From NCBI RefSeq assembly GCF_011046735.1, contig NZ_CP049258.1, forward strand, positions 3,304,001 through 3,368,000: a DNA stretch of 64,000 nucleotides, written 5' to 3'. Below the pieces are notes generated by a model, which saw only the letters and a program-made list of their open reading frames with translations, did not search any database and had not been told where the DNA came from. Each line of letters begins with the position of its first letter. Position 1 is the stretch's first letter. Shown piece after piece: positions 17,561 to 26,488 of this stretch. The translations under genes and the position numbers were made by a program. The DNA comes from Nordella sp. HKS 07. GTDB lineage: Bacteria; Pseudomonadota; Alphaproteobacteria; Rhizobiales; Aestuariivirgaceae.

Positions 17561-18586
17561 TTATTGGTCCTTCGCCTTCGCCAGTGCCGAGATCGGCAGA
17601 TCGATGGTCAGGAACACGCTGCCACCTTCGGTCCGGTTCTCGACGTCGAACTCGTAGTAGCCGCGCAGGTTGGTGTAGATCGGCACCTCGTCCATCGTGA
17701 AATTGTACCCGACCTGCGGACCGAGCGCGAAGGTGCGGCTCTCGAAGTCGCCGAGTGCGGCCCGCTGTCCTTCGTCGGGCGTCAGCTGCACATAGGCATA
17801 GCCGACGGCGCCGACGAAGAGCTGCTCGTTCAGGAAGCGCGATGTGCCGACATCCAGATGCGAATCGATGCCGCTGGTGTAGTCGGTATCGGGGTTCTCG
17901 AAGTTGTAGGTCAGGCCGGCGGTCGCCGAGAACTCCCAGCCGGTCTCGGTATTGAGATAGGTGTAGGCGCCACCCGCATCGATCGCGGCGTGGCCCATCC
18001 CGAGATTGGCGAGCCGGTCGGGGTCATAGTCGCCGACCGGGATACCGCCGGTGACATAGGCCATCCAGTTGTGCACGCCCTGGTTCCAGAAGAGCTGTGC
18101 GGTGGGATAGAGATCGCCAAAGCCGGTGATTTCGTCGGTCCGGCTCGCGGACAGCGGCCCCACTCTGACGTCGGCGGACGTCTGGTTCCAGCCGGGGAAG
18201 AACGTGACTGAAAAGCTCGGGCGCGCGCCCACGATGGTCGTATCCGGGGTATAGGTCGGTGCGATGAACTGGCCGAAGAAATCGGCATCGACGCCGAAGC
18301 TCACTGTGTGACCGCGGTCCAGCTCCACGTCCCCGTCTGCATTGCCCGAATAATAGTAGGACAACATCGGCAGGGAAAACCCAGGGGTCGGCGCGACGGC
18401 GGCGAAGCTCGCATACTGCCCCGGTACCCAGAAGCTGACACCACCCTCGTCCGCACGCGCGGTCTGGCTGGTTGTTGCCAGGGCGACGAGCGAAATCGAG
18501 ACCGCGAGCCGACCGACTCCAGTCCTCCCCGCTGTGCGCCAACGGAGCGCCGCTGCATGTCGCCTTGTCGAATTGCGCCAGGCCAT
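17561..18586 (-). CDS. Outer-membrane beta-barrel channel, MetA-pathway phenol-degradation family
   Basis: A 341-residue protein with an arginine-rich N-terminus and signal sequence (VGRLAVSISLVALATTSQTARA), followed by alternating beta strands with aromatic girdles (PMLSYYYSGNADGDV, GFGDLYPTAQLFWNQG, VGYNFTMDEVPIYTNLRGYYEF), typical of the MetA-like transporter family tied to uptake of aromatic compounds. It is first in the minus-strand sulfatase group, so it may admit the sulfated or aromatic substrate. That role is inference. Confidence 0.75.
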   Translation of the reverse strand: MAWRNSTRRHAAALRWRTAGRTGVGRLAVSISLVALATTSQTARADEGGVSFWVPGQYASFAAVAPTPGFSLPMLSYYYSGNADGDVELDRGHTVSFGVDADFFGQFIAPTYTPDTTIVGARPSFSVTFFPGWNQTSADVRVGPLSASRTDEITGFGDLYPTAQLFWNQGVHNWMAYVTGGIPVGDYDPDRLANLGMGHAAIDAGGAYTYLNTETGWEFSATAGLTYNFENPDTDYTSGIDSHLDVGTSRFLNEQLFVGAVGYAYVQLTPDEGQRAALGDFESRTFALGPQVGYNFTMDEVPIYTNLRGYYEFDVENRTEGGSVFLTIDLPISALAKAKDQ

Positions 18587-18963
18587 TGTCTGGACCTTCG
18601 CTTGTGCCGAAGCTCAACTCGACAAACACACGACCCGTGCAGTGCAGGCTGCGTACCAACACGGCGTCCTCAGAATGTCGCGTGGGCTTTCTTCCGCGTG
18701 GGGGCTGATTGCCGCAAGCAATGTTCTGGCACGGCTTGCATCAACAATCGTACCCCTCCGACCCAAAAAAATACCGCCTTTTCCCTCCTTCGGCAATGTC
18801 CTCAAGGGCAATAGACTGCAGGCGCGTCCTGAGCGACGATTAAATAATCGTCATAAACGATCGGGCAGCCTCCGGAGGAATCCGGTAGAAAATGCTAGTG
18901 ACGACTCTGTGATGAACAACGACGAAGATGCTGCGTTGGGCGGTTTTCCCCGCTATCTCCGTG
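18587..18963. other. Gene-free stretch
   Basis: Upstream of the outer-membrane channel gene and beyond the end of the DUF2721 gene. No convincing gene. It should contain the promoter of the channel-sulfatase group, but no clear promoter elements were picked out. Confidence 0.4.
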
Positions 18964-19401
18964 CTAATAGTGATCATGCTCGTCGAGCCCTATTTTGACT
19001 TCCAGGGCGAACACCACAAGCGAAGCGCAGAGCAGCCCCAAGGAAAAGATAAAGAGAATAGCGGCGGTCCATGCATGGGACCTCCCCGCCAATGCAAATG
19101 CGAAAGCGGCAATGATTAGAATTGCCGCGACAATGCCGCTGTTGATCGCCAGGAAAATCGCTCGGTGGAGCAGCGCCGCCCGCCGCCGCAGGCGCGGCAG
19201 ATCGGCCTTAAGCCGCGATTTGGGATGACCCTCATCGGGGACGTCGTTGATGCTGCGTATGCGGTCGACAACCCCGCTCATCCGCGTCGTCAGGACGGAG
19301 ATGAAGCTCGCAACCGCGCCGAGTAGAAAGGCCGGCGCCACCACATGACCAATCACCTGCGACAGGTGATCGATCGATCCGGGCTCAATCGTCAAGGCCA
19401 T
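18964..19401 (-). CDS. DUF2721 family inner-membrane protein
   Basis: A 145-residue membrane protein. The first membrane segment (VIGHVVAPAFLLGAVASFISVL) is followed by a charged cytoplasmic helix (RMSGVVDRIRSINDV, RRRAALLHRAIFLA) and two more segments (SGIVAAILIIAAFAFALAG and WTAAILFIFSLGLLCASLVVFAL), the layout of DUF2721. The start at 19401 has GGGAGG upstream and discards a 28-residue extension. Function unknown. Confidence 0.75.
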   Translation of the reverse strand: MALTIEPGSIDHLSQVIGHVVAPAFLLGAVASFISVLTTRMSGVVDRIRSINDVPDEGHPKSRLKADLPRLRRRAALLHRAIFLAINSGIVAAILIIAAFAFALAGRSHAWTAAILFIFSLGLLCASLVVFALEVKIGLDEHDHY

Positions 19402-19659
19402 GTTATGCGCCTCCCACCGGGGTTTGATTTCATGTGATTCTATCCGGAAGGCGACCAGATTCGAGTCAAAATTGAATCCTGACACTAGTCACGCTGGAAC
19501 GGGTCCACTGGGGCACCGTTGCTCGCAACGCGCTTGCCTCTGGTGCTGTTGGTTCTGCGTATCGTCGGCATTCACTGATAAGAAGGGCGCCTCGGAAACG
19601 GGGTACTTTTTGCGCTATCGGGCTCGGCAGGAGCTTTCGCAGTCGACCAGGGGAATAGG

Positions 19660-21960
19660 TCAAGGCTGTGTGAGGATCTGTTCAATCTCCGCAGGTAAGG
19701 TAACGGAGGGGTTCAGAGCGCGCGCTCGTTTGGCATCCTCTACCACGCGCCTGCGATCACCAAGCGTATAGGCGACAATTGCCGATACCACCAGCGCTTC
19801 AGCCTGGGGTGGATCGAGGTTCCGCAGCGTATTCGCTGCATCCTGGGCGAGACCAGCGTTGCGCACACGCAGGGCCGAAACCGCAAGCCCTTCCAGCGCA
19901 TTTATCTGGGAAGGCTCGATGGCTACGATGCGGCGGTACCAGTCGATGGCTTTAGCGTCGTTGCCGATTCGGATCTCAGCCTCGGCGCGGGCCAGCAGCA
20001 ATTCGATGCTTTTAGGAGACTTGGCAAGACCGGCCTCGAGATAGCTGCGTGCGCCGGCATCATCGCCGAGCGCCGAACGAAGCCGCGCAAGCATAACCCA
20101 GGCGCCCACGATCTGCGCGTCGAGGCGGACAGCCTCGCTGAAGGATGCCTCCGCCGCAGCCCAGTCGCGCAAAGACAACGCCAGTCCTGCGAGCGCCATC
20201 TGACTTTCCGGCGTATCGGCGAGAGCTTCCCGGGCCGCGCGATATTCACTCAAAGCGCGTTCGAACGCGGTCCGCGTCTCTGCGTCCGTGATCGCGTCGG
20301 ATTCGCCGGCAAGCTCCGCTGCCGCCGCTTGACGCACGCTCCGCACGGGATCGCTGAGCAGCGGCTTGAGGATCGAAAGCCGCCTGTCCGGATCTGCCGC
20401 ACGCGCAGAAGGGATTGCCGCCGCGCGCACGATCTCGCTCTGATCCGAGAAAAGCGATGCAAGCTTGTCAACGAGCGCTGCATCCGCGTAGCCACTTATT
20501 CTCTCGAGCGCGGTCGCGCGCGCGACTGGCGGATTGTCCAGCTTGAGGGCATAGTCCGCGAGTGCCGCCACCGACCTCTGCGTAACTTCCCGGTCAAATG
20601 TCAGGAAGGCCGAGCGGTCCTGCCAGGCGTGATCGGGATGGGGAAACCAGGATCCGATCTGCTGAGCTGCCCAATCGGGCGTCTTGTCCCCATGACAGCC
20701 CGTGCAGACGTCGGGTGCCCCCGCCGCCTTTGACTGGAGCGGGTCCGGCCGGCGGAAGAAGTGATCGCGCCGCTTATCGATGCCCATATAGGTTCGCTCC
20801 AGCATGTGACAGCTCACACACCGCGCGGCTTCTGTGCCCTCCTTGTGGTGATAATGGGCGGGCGTGTCGTAGTTCGCCTTGGTAAGAGTTGGAAACTCCT
20901 GGCGCCCCGCTTCACTGTGGCACTGCGTGCAGATCGCATTGCCATCCGCCACGAGCTTTGCACCGTGTGGTTCATGGCAATTTGAGCACGTGACGCCTTT
21001 CGCCATCATCTTCGATTGCAGGAAGGAGCCCAGGACATAGACCTCGTCCTGCTGCTGACCATCATCGAAATAGAGACCGGGTGAAAGGAGTGCCAGATTG
21101 TAGTGGTCGCTCAGGATCTCTCCGGGTGGGGGGCTGTCGCCCGTAAAGGCGGCGCGTCTGGCATGGCATGGACCGCACACCCTGAGCTCGCTGGTCTGCT
21201 GACCTGCGCCGAGCTTCAGGGAATCGTGCCATGGATCAGGCTTGCCCGCACGGGCAGGGGCATTCGCCCACTTTACATGAGCCTTGGCACTCCCATGGCA
21301 GGACTCGCATGAGATGGTAAGCTCTGCCCAGCGGCTCTGATAGCTCTTGGTTTGCGGGTCGTAACCTTTGACAAACCCAGTCTGGTGGCACTCGGCGCAG
21401 CGGCTTTGCCAGTTCTTGTAGCTTCCGGTCCAGTGCAGACCGTTGCCGGCAGAAACATCCGCCGATGGATAGAGGTGATACCAGGTCTTTCTTTCGGCAT
21501 CCCAAGCGATGTCGAGGACCTGCAGGCGCCCCTTGTCGGTCTCGACCAGATACTGTTGAAGTGGCGCGATTCCGACGGTAAAGCGCACTTCGTACGTCGC
21601 CAGTTGTCCATCAGGCCCATCGGTCTCCACGAAAAATTTATTATCCTTGCGGACGAAGCGGGAGGTGACGTTCTTGTGGGTGAATGCCGCATCATTGAAA
21701 TCGCCGATGACATTGTCCGGCGTCGCCTCGCGCAGCGCCCACCCATGATGTGAATTTCTCCATGCCTTGTGCTGGGCCTCGTGACATCCGGCACATACAG
21801 CGCTCCCCACATACTCGTTCTCTGCGGCAATGCAGCTGTTCGGCGATGCAAGCGCAAGGAGGCAAAGGATGAGGGCGCCAAGCAGGGCAGGACAGTGGCG
21901 GCCGAGGGACTTGCTATCCTGTTCACGCGAGACTGTTTTGCCATTCTTGAGTGATAACAT
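19660..21960 (-). CDS. Octahaem cytochrome c fused to HEAT and TPR repeats
   Basis: A 766-residue protein, probably periplasmic or membrane-anchored (hydrophobic segment ALLGALILCLLALASP near 25-40). Eight CxxCH haem motifs occur in the first half: CAGCH (56-60), CAECH, CESCH, CGPCH, CSNCH, CTQCH, CVSCH and CTGCH. The second half has HEAT-like repeats (IVRAAAIPSARAADPDRRL, SVRQAAAAELAG) and then TPR repeats to the end. The haem part is of the cytochrome c-554/doubled CxxCH type. The TPR part suggests partner binding. It would carry electrons in the periplasm; donor and acceptor are unknown. No maturation genes nearby. Confidence 0.85.
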   Translation of the reverse strand: MLSLKNGKTVSREQDSKSLGRHCPALLGALILCLLALASPNSCIAAENEYVGSAVCAGCHEAQHKAWRNSHHGWALREATPDNVIGDFNDAAFTHKNVTSRFVRKDNKFFVETDGPDGQLATYEVRFTVGIAPLQQYLVETDKGRLQVLDIAWDAERKTWYHLYPSADVSAGNGLHWTGSYKNWQSRCAECHQTGFVKGYDPQTKSYQSRWAELTISCESCHGSAKAHVKWANAPARAGKPDPWHDSLKLGAGQQTSELRVCGPCHARRAAFTGDSPPPGEILSDHYNLALLSPGLYFDDGQQQDEVYVLGSFLQSKMMAKGVTCSNCHEPHGAKLVADGNAICTQCHSEAGRQEFPTLTKANYDTPAHYHHKEGTEAARCVSCHMLERTYMGIDKRRDHFFRRPDPLQSKAAGAPDVCTGCHGDKTPDWAAQQIGSWFPHPDHAWQDRSAFLTFDREVTQRSVAALADYALKLDNPPVARATALERISGYADAALVDKLASLFSDQSEIVRAAAIPSARAADPDRRLSILKPLLSDPVRSVRQAAAAELAGESDAITDAETRTAFERALSEYRAAREALADTPESQMALAGLALSLRDWAAAEASFSEAVRLDAQIVGAWVMLARLRSALGDDAGARSYLEAGLAKSPKSIELLLARAEAEIRIGNDAKAIDWYRRIVAIEPSQINALEGLAVSALRVRNAGLAQDAANTLRNLDPPQAEALVVSAIVAYTLGDRRRVVEDAKRARALNPSVTLPAEIEQILTQP

Positions 21961-22702
21961 GCCGAATGATCTTTTTGCGCCGCGAGTCGGAATCGGCGGT
22001 GAAACGATAGCAGTGATGACCTATCTCAACCGTGCTGTTCCATAAGCCGTTCCATCGGGATCATGTTGTAGTTCAGACGAGTCATGATCCATCCAAGCCG
22101 TCTTACGACCTCTCATCCCCCGTTCCGACATGAGATGTCGCTGGCTCGACGCTCGGGAACGTTACCTTCATCCTGCACCGGCGTCAAATAGCTGTAGCTT
22201 GAAAGAGTCACGTCCTGCACTGAGGAGGCTTCCAGGATCTCGGCGTGACCATCGCCAACGCCTTCGCGGGGGTAGCTGATGAATTGGTCGACGGCCCTTG
22301 TTACTCCTCGTTTCCAGCAGCTGCAGTCGTGCCACAGACGCGTGGCTAGAGGAGATGGTAAGGGAGACGGAGATTATTCGCAGACTCGAGCTCTTCAGCA
22401 TCGTGTTCTTTGCGCTAGTCGCCGGCTTGTTGAGCGGAGGAGTCACCTCTTCGCTGCAGACGAGGCAAAGCGTGCCATGTTTGTATCCGCCACGGGCGCC
22501 ATCTCTCACCACTGCTAGCAAGTCCATTCCTTAGGTAGCAACGCGCATTGCTCCGAGCGGTCCAGAATCTCGCCTATACGATCAAGTTTCCCGTATCGTG
22601 TCGCCGGCCGGTAACAACTGATTGCCGGTCCAACCTTTATTCTGTCCGTATCTTCTGCTACTTGGACACTCATCGCACAGCGCAGTAGGAGGGACCGAAC
22701 CG
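21961..22702. other. Gene-free stretch of about 740 bases
   Basis: No gene could be supported. A hairpin pairs GGATCATG (22058-22065) with CATGATCC (22083-22090). A short plus-strand frame within 22298-22534 encodes a helix and membrane-like segment (EEMVRETEIIRRLELFSIVFFALVAG); it may be the relic of a small membrane protein, but the rest does not look coding. Confidence 0.4.
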
Positions 22703-23363
22703 ATGGGACGCGAGCTATCACTATTCGTGGGAACGTTCACGACCTTGCTCGCGATCATCAATCCGCTCGAAGTCCTCCCCGTCTACCTTAAGCTGTTGGT
22801 CGGCAAAGATGAGGCGACACATCGCGCAGTGGCCTGGAAGGCCTGCCTATATTCGCTATTACTCTGCTTCTTCTTCTTCTTCATTTTCGGCGCATTCATC
22901 CTTCGGCTATTTGGCGTTCCGCTCAGCATGCTTCGCATCGTCGGCGGAATCATTCTGATGAAGATTGGTTTTGAGCTGTTCATGCCCAAAAAGTCGGGCG
23001 GCGACTTGGACATGTCCGGCGCAAACGCAGGAGACGCCAACATCGCCTTTGTTCCCCTCGCGATGCCGCTCATGTTCGGACCAGGGGGGATCGCCACGAT
23101 CATCGGAATGACTTCGATAATCAAGGATTTCCACGTCCGAAATCGGTTCCCTTGTCGCAATTTCGGCAGCGATTGTGGCGACTATGGCAGTCACCTACCT
23201 CTGCCTGGCCTATGCGGAGAGGTTGACGCGGCGCATAGGACCCATGGGCATCGATGCGACTACTCGCATTGTCGGAGTCTTTGTTTCCGCGATAGGAGTC
23301 GGCCTGATCTTCGATGGAGTGATAGAAGCCCTGGAATTGCACGGGCTTAAATCATTACACTAA
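22703..23363 (+). pseudogene. MarC family membrane protein, frameshifted
   Basis: The ATG at 22703 follows TAGGAGGGA. The first frame reads LSLFVGTFTTLLAIINPLEVLPVYL, then FIFGAFILRLFGVPLSMLRIVGGIILMKIGFELF and ANIAFVPLAMPLMFGPGGIATIIG, the signature of MarC/UPF0056 proteins. Near 23135-23145 the frame shifts and the C-terminus continues as SEIGSLVAISAAIVATMAV to 23363. The span of 661 bases indicates one extra base or two missing. MarC-family proteins have six membrane segments and uncertain function. It may be a real lesion or a sequencing error. Confidence 0.8.
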
Positions 23364-23507
23364 ATCTGGCCCATCGCGTCATTTCGCGGCGCCGCGGAAT
23401 TTGGCCGCCATCCGTGCATAACGGACTCGGGGGAGCCGTCCGCCGGCAGATTCATGGCTTCACGGACTGGTCAGGCAACCGCAGCGAATTTACAATCCGG
23501 GATATCG

Positions 23508-24017
23508 CTAGCTACTCTGTGAACTGATCTTCTCGATCATATCGAGATGCATTTGCAGAGTAGGCAAAGTCTTGGCCGCAAAGGCCTGAAGTTCCGCATC
23601 ACTTCCCTCTTTGATGTACTTGCCAAACAGCTCGACAGCCTCTTGATGCGCCTTGACCTGCATCTTGACGTAGGTTTCCTCTCGGTTGTCGGCGGCTTTA
23701 AGCTTGTGGATCAGCTCGCGATGTTTTTTGTCGAGATTGTCGGGCACAGGGTATTTGCCGCCCGCAGCTGCTTTCAGTTCTTCCGCAGCCGCTTTGTGGT
23801 CGGAAATCATTTTTTGTGCGAAGGGTTTGATTTCCGGGTTGGTTGAACCGAGCATCAGTTCACTCGAGAGAATTTCGAAGTTGCCCGCTATACCTGCCTT
23901 TTCGACAAATTCAGCCGGCGAGGGCACACCGGCCGCAGCCGGCCAGGAATTGTAGTAAAAGCTTATGGCAGTGAGTGACGTCAGCGCTGTCGCGCGAAGA
24001 AAGTCCTGTCGGTTCAT
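23508..24017 (-). CDS. DUF4142 family exported protein
   Basis: A 169-residue protein with an N-terminal export signal (MNRQDFLRATALTSLTAISF) and a four-helix ferritin-like DUF4142 domain (EFVEKAGIAGNFEILSSELML, FAQKMISDHKAAAEELK, YVKMQVKAHQEAVELFGKY, LQMHLDMIEKI). The ATG at 24017 with GAGGA 7 bases upstream is preferred to a TTG at 24023. Members are often linked with stress survival, but function is not settled. Confidence 0.8.
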   Translation of the reverse strand: MNRQDFLRATALTSLTAISFYYNSWPAAAGVPSPAEFVEKAGIAGNFEILSSELMLGSTNPEIKPFAQKMISDHKAAAEELKAAAGGKYPVPDNLDKKHRELIHKLKAADNREETYVKMQVKAHQEAVELFGKYIKEGSDAELQAFAAKTLPTLQMHLDMIEKISSQSS

Positions 24018-24253
24018 GGCCAAGTCCTCAGCATGGATGACCCATCATCAAGTTTTCCCAGCCGTCTAGGTTCCATCGCGCTCTCGCCGCCTTGCGCGGG
24101 CAGGCCGAAACCGGTCTGATCAAAAATTCCGCAGGCACGACCGGTGCTGCCCGAAAAGGCGCTGCGCTGCACAATGGACGGGCAGGGGATGACTAGCCAA
24201 AGTGAGCGAGCAAGATTTGTCCGACATCTTTTTATAAGTAATTTCAATGATAT

Positions 24254-24272
24254 AGACAAAATCTGTTTGTCT
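24254..24272. promoter_or_regulatory. Inverted repeat AGACAAA-N5-TTTGTCT
   Basis: A perfect 7-bp inverted repeat at 24254-24260 and 24266-24272, 9 bases before the sigma-54 promoter. It may be an operator. Too close to the promoter to be a normal activator site, so repression is more likely if functional. Confidence 0.4.
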
Positions 24273-24280
24273 CTATAGAT

Positions 24281-24297
24281 CTGGCACGACGGTTGCT
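24281..24297 (+). promoter_or_regulatory. Sigma-54 promoter, full consensus match
   Basis: CTGGCACGACGGTTGCT matches the consensus YTGGCACGRNNNTTGCW at every defined position, with correct GG-to-GC spacing. Transcription would start near 24308 and run rightward, where there is no plus-strand gene for over 1.3 kb. It may drive a small RNA or antisense transcript of the GrdB-like gene, or have lost its gene. Confidence 0.6.
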
Positions 24298-24456
24298 AGG
24301 GTTATTGCATCGCAATATGGTCATTGGGGTTCCTCCCATCTCCTCAAGCGACGATTGCGCAACTCAGGTGCTCGGGGGTTCCGCCCTCTCCGCACCAGGG
24401 GGCAGGCTGGTCAATGGTTGCGCCCGTCTGCCCCCGCCCATTTTTCACGAAGACAT

Positions 24457-25404
24457 CTAATCCGGCTGCCGCAGCGCCTTGGCGACGGCTTTCTGCGCAT
24501 CGAAAGCGGCGCGCCGTCGCGTGATCTCCTCGGGCGAGAGCCTGTCGATATTGCAGTAATCGAGTTTCCACGCCGCCGAGGCGCTCCAGCGCAAGGGCGA
24601 CTGCACGGTGGTGCGCGCCGCCGGCGCGGCCGCGAGCAGCTGCACGGCCAGATCCAGCGTCATGTCCTGCGATGCCTCGTCCCCGGGGCGTCCGGCGGAA
24701 TTGCCGAGCGGGAAATCGGAGAACAGGAAGCGCGGCACGCCGACATATTCGACAATGTCCTTGGCCGCGCCCATGATGACCGTTGCGACGCCGGCTTCTT
24801 CCAGCGCCCGCGCGGCAAGGCTCACCGTCTGATGGCAGACAGGACAATTGGGTACCAGGATCGCCGCGTCGGCGCGGTCCTCGCGGCAGTGCCGGACGAT
24901 TTCCGGACAATCCGTCTCTATCGTCGTGCGATGGCTGCGATTGGTCGGCGCGCCGTGAAACCGCCGGGTGAGCGCGCCGATGCGGCCCTGCTTCAGCGCC
25001 CTCCGCATCGCCCCGAGCGGGAAATAGCTGCCCTGATCCTCGGCCGTCGTGTGGGCGCGATCTATGGCGATGTGCGAGATGCGCAGATCGTGATCCACGG
25101 CCGTGTCGCCGGAATAGACCTGGTAGAATTTCGCCGCCGCATTGTAGGGAGCGCCCGGTCCCTGGTCGCCCTTGTCCGGCTTATAGGGGGCGGCCGTGGT
25201 GATGAGCGCGATGCGGCATTCGCCGAGCGGCTTGGCGAGGGGCGTGAAAGGTACGTGCGCGTAATGCGCCCATTGATAGGGCGCGCCGTAACCCAGCGCC
25301 GAATAATAGCTGCGGGTCCTGGCGAGATAGGGAATGGGGATATCGCTCACCTCGGCGAAGCCGAAGACTTCTGTGCGCTCACCTGTTCGCAGGGCATCCG
25401 TCAT
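24457..25404 (-). CDS. GrdB-like protein (glycine/sarcosine/betaine reductase component B family), cysteine form
   Basis: A 315-residue protein resembling the large subunit of glycine/betaine reductase component B. Near residue 190 the redox motif reads NCPVCHQ where true GrdB has selenocysteine (CxxU type). The later motif SDFPLGNSAGRP matches the family's PLGNP region. No selenocysteine, grdA or grdC is present. In anaerobes GrdB reductively splits glycine or betaine; in aerobic alphaproteobacteria the role of these homologues is not known to me. It is near an MttB-family gene on the same strand, which hints at methylated-amine metabolism (inference). Confidence 0.7.
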   Translation of the reverse strand: MTDALRTGERTEVFGFAEVSDIPIPYLARTRSYYSALGYGAPYQWAHYAHVPFTPLAKPLGECRIALITTAAPYKPDKGDQGPGAPYNAAAKFYQVYSGDTAVDHDLRISHIAIDRAHTTAEDQGSYFPLGAMRRALKQGRIGALTRRFHGAPTNRSHRTTIETDCPEIVRHCREDRADAAILVPNCPVCHQTVSLAARALEEAGVATVIMGAAKDIVEYVGVPRFLFSDFPLGNSAGRPGDEASQDMTLDLAVQLLAAAPAARTTVQSPLRWSASAAWKLDYCNIDRLSPEEITRRRAAFDAQKAVAKALRQPD

Positions 25405-25426
25405 GATAGGGACCTTGCCATTCTAG

Positions 25427-25648
25427 AGCAAATCCCGCCGAAGTTGAAGACTTTGGCGTCAAGGATTTGCTCCAGAATATTGATCTGGCGCGAATCCTTT
25501 TCGGCGAAGTGATTCCACTTCGCCGGGATGCGCGCTAAGCAAATCCCGCCAAAGTTGAAGACTTTGGCGTCAAGGATTTGCTCCAGAATATTGATCTGGC
25601 GCGGATCCTCTTCGGCGAAGTGATTCCACTTCGCCGGGATGCGCGCTA
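25427..25648. repeat. Tandem duplication of a 111-bp palindromic repeat (family C)
   Basis: Units 25427-25537 and 25538-25648 differ at about three positions. Each contains an AGCAAATCC/GGATTTGCT hairpin and a GGCGAAGTG/CACTTCGCC hairpin. Shorter relatives lie at 51268-51315 and 55952-56000. It sits between the divergent GrdB-like and nucleotidyltransferase genes, and ends exactly at the latter's first possible start. Confidence 0.85.
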
Positions 25649-26488
25649 ATGAGCGGGGCGCAAATGGCCAACGGTGAGAGGCTGAGGACTGTCGATGCGG
25701 GCATGGATGAAACGGTGGTCGCGCGGATCGACGCGCGGCTTGCCGATATAGCGCGCGATCATCAGGTGACGATACCGCTCGCGATCGAGAGCGGCAGCCG
25801 GGCCTGGGGCTTTCCCTCGCCCGACAGCGATTATGATTGCCGCTTCGTCTTCGTCCGGCCGATCCAGCATTACCTGTCCCTTTGGCAACGCCGCGACGTC
25901 ATCGAGACGGAAATGGACGGTGTGCTCGATGTCAATGGCTGGGACCTCGGCAAGGCGCTCAAGCTTCTCTTGAAGGGCAATGCCGTCATCGTCGAATGGC
26001 TCAAATCGCCGATCGCCTATGGCGTCGATGCCGGCTTCCGCGACGCGTTCCTCAATCTCGCTCACGAAGTCGCCGACCGGCGTCTCATCGCCCGCCACTA
26101 TCTGCATCTCGGTGAAGATCAGCGGCGCAAGCTTTTCGGCGACGGCCGGATCGTGGCGCAGAAGAAGATATTCTACGCGCTGCGGCCGGCCGCTGCGCTG
26201 CGCTGGCTGCGCCACCATCCGCAGGAGGCGGTAGCGCCGATGCATTTTCCGACTTTGCTGCACCATTGTGATGTGCCGCCTTCGGTGGTCGAGATCGTAG
26301 CCGAGCTCATGGTCCGCAAGGCGGTCACGCGCGAGCTGGGATCGGGACCGATGCCCGAGCCGGTCCTGACCTTCATCGATGCCGAGTACGAGGAGGCACG
26401 GAAAGTTTTTCCGCGTCTGCGTCACGACATAGAACCCGAGCGCCGCGAGCGCGTCGAGGCCTTTTTCCAGGCGACGATCCGGGGCTAG
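25649..26488 (+). CDS. DNA polymerase beta-superfamily nucleotidyltransferase
   Basis: Up to 279 residues. The nucleotidyltransferase motif is SGSRAWGFPSPDSDYDCRF, with the two metal-binding aspartates in DSDYD. It resembles the COG3541-type predicted nucleotidyltransferases. It would transfer a nucleotide to an unknown acceptor. The start is unclear: ATG 25649 adjoins the repeat, 25664 and 25703 are alternatives, and none has a good ribosome site. The stop falls at the edge of the repeat at 26487. Confidence 0.75.
   Translation: MSGAQMANGERLRTVDAGMDETVVARIDARLADIARDHQVTIPLAIESGSRAWGFPSPDSDYDCRFVFVRPIQHYLSLWQRRDVIETEMDGVLDVNGWDLGKALKLLLKGNAVIVEWLKSPIAYGVDAGFRDAFLNLAHEVADRRLIARHYLHLGEDQRRKLFGDGRIVAQKKIFYALRPAAALRWLRHHPQEAVAPMHFPTLLHHCDVPPSVVEIVAELMVRKAVTRELGSGPMPEPVLTFIDAEYEEARKVFPRLRHDIEPERRERVEAFFQATIRG

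Larger units (their letters stand above)
24018..24456. other. Intergenic boundary region with orphan sigma-54 promoter
   Basis: Between the DUF4142 start and the GrdB-like end. The left part is AT-rich and holds an inverted repeat and a consensus sigma-54 promoter. From about 24340 the sequence turns GC-rich like the rest of the right half. No gene lies downstream of the promoter on the plus strand. Confidence 0.55.

Noticed and set aside
18725-18740. TGGCAC...TTGCA resembling a sigma-54 promoter upstream of the outer-membrane channel gene
   Set aside because: The spacing between the GG and GC doublets is two bases too short, and it points away from the channel gene.
22168-22527. Minus-strand frame of 119 codons before MarC
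   Set aside because: Low-complexity, serine- and arginine-rich composition with no recognisable domain or start signal.
24324-24524. A short plus-strand frame just after the sigma-54 promoter
   Set aside because: Proline- and arginine-rich, no ribosome site, and it overlaps the real GrdB-like gene in antisense, so it is not a convincing target of the promoter.
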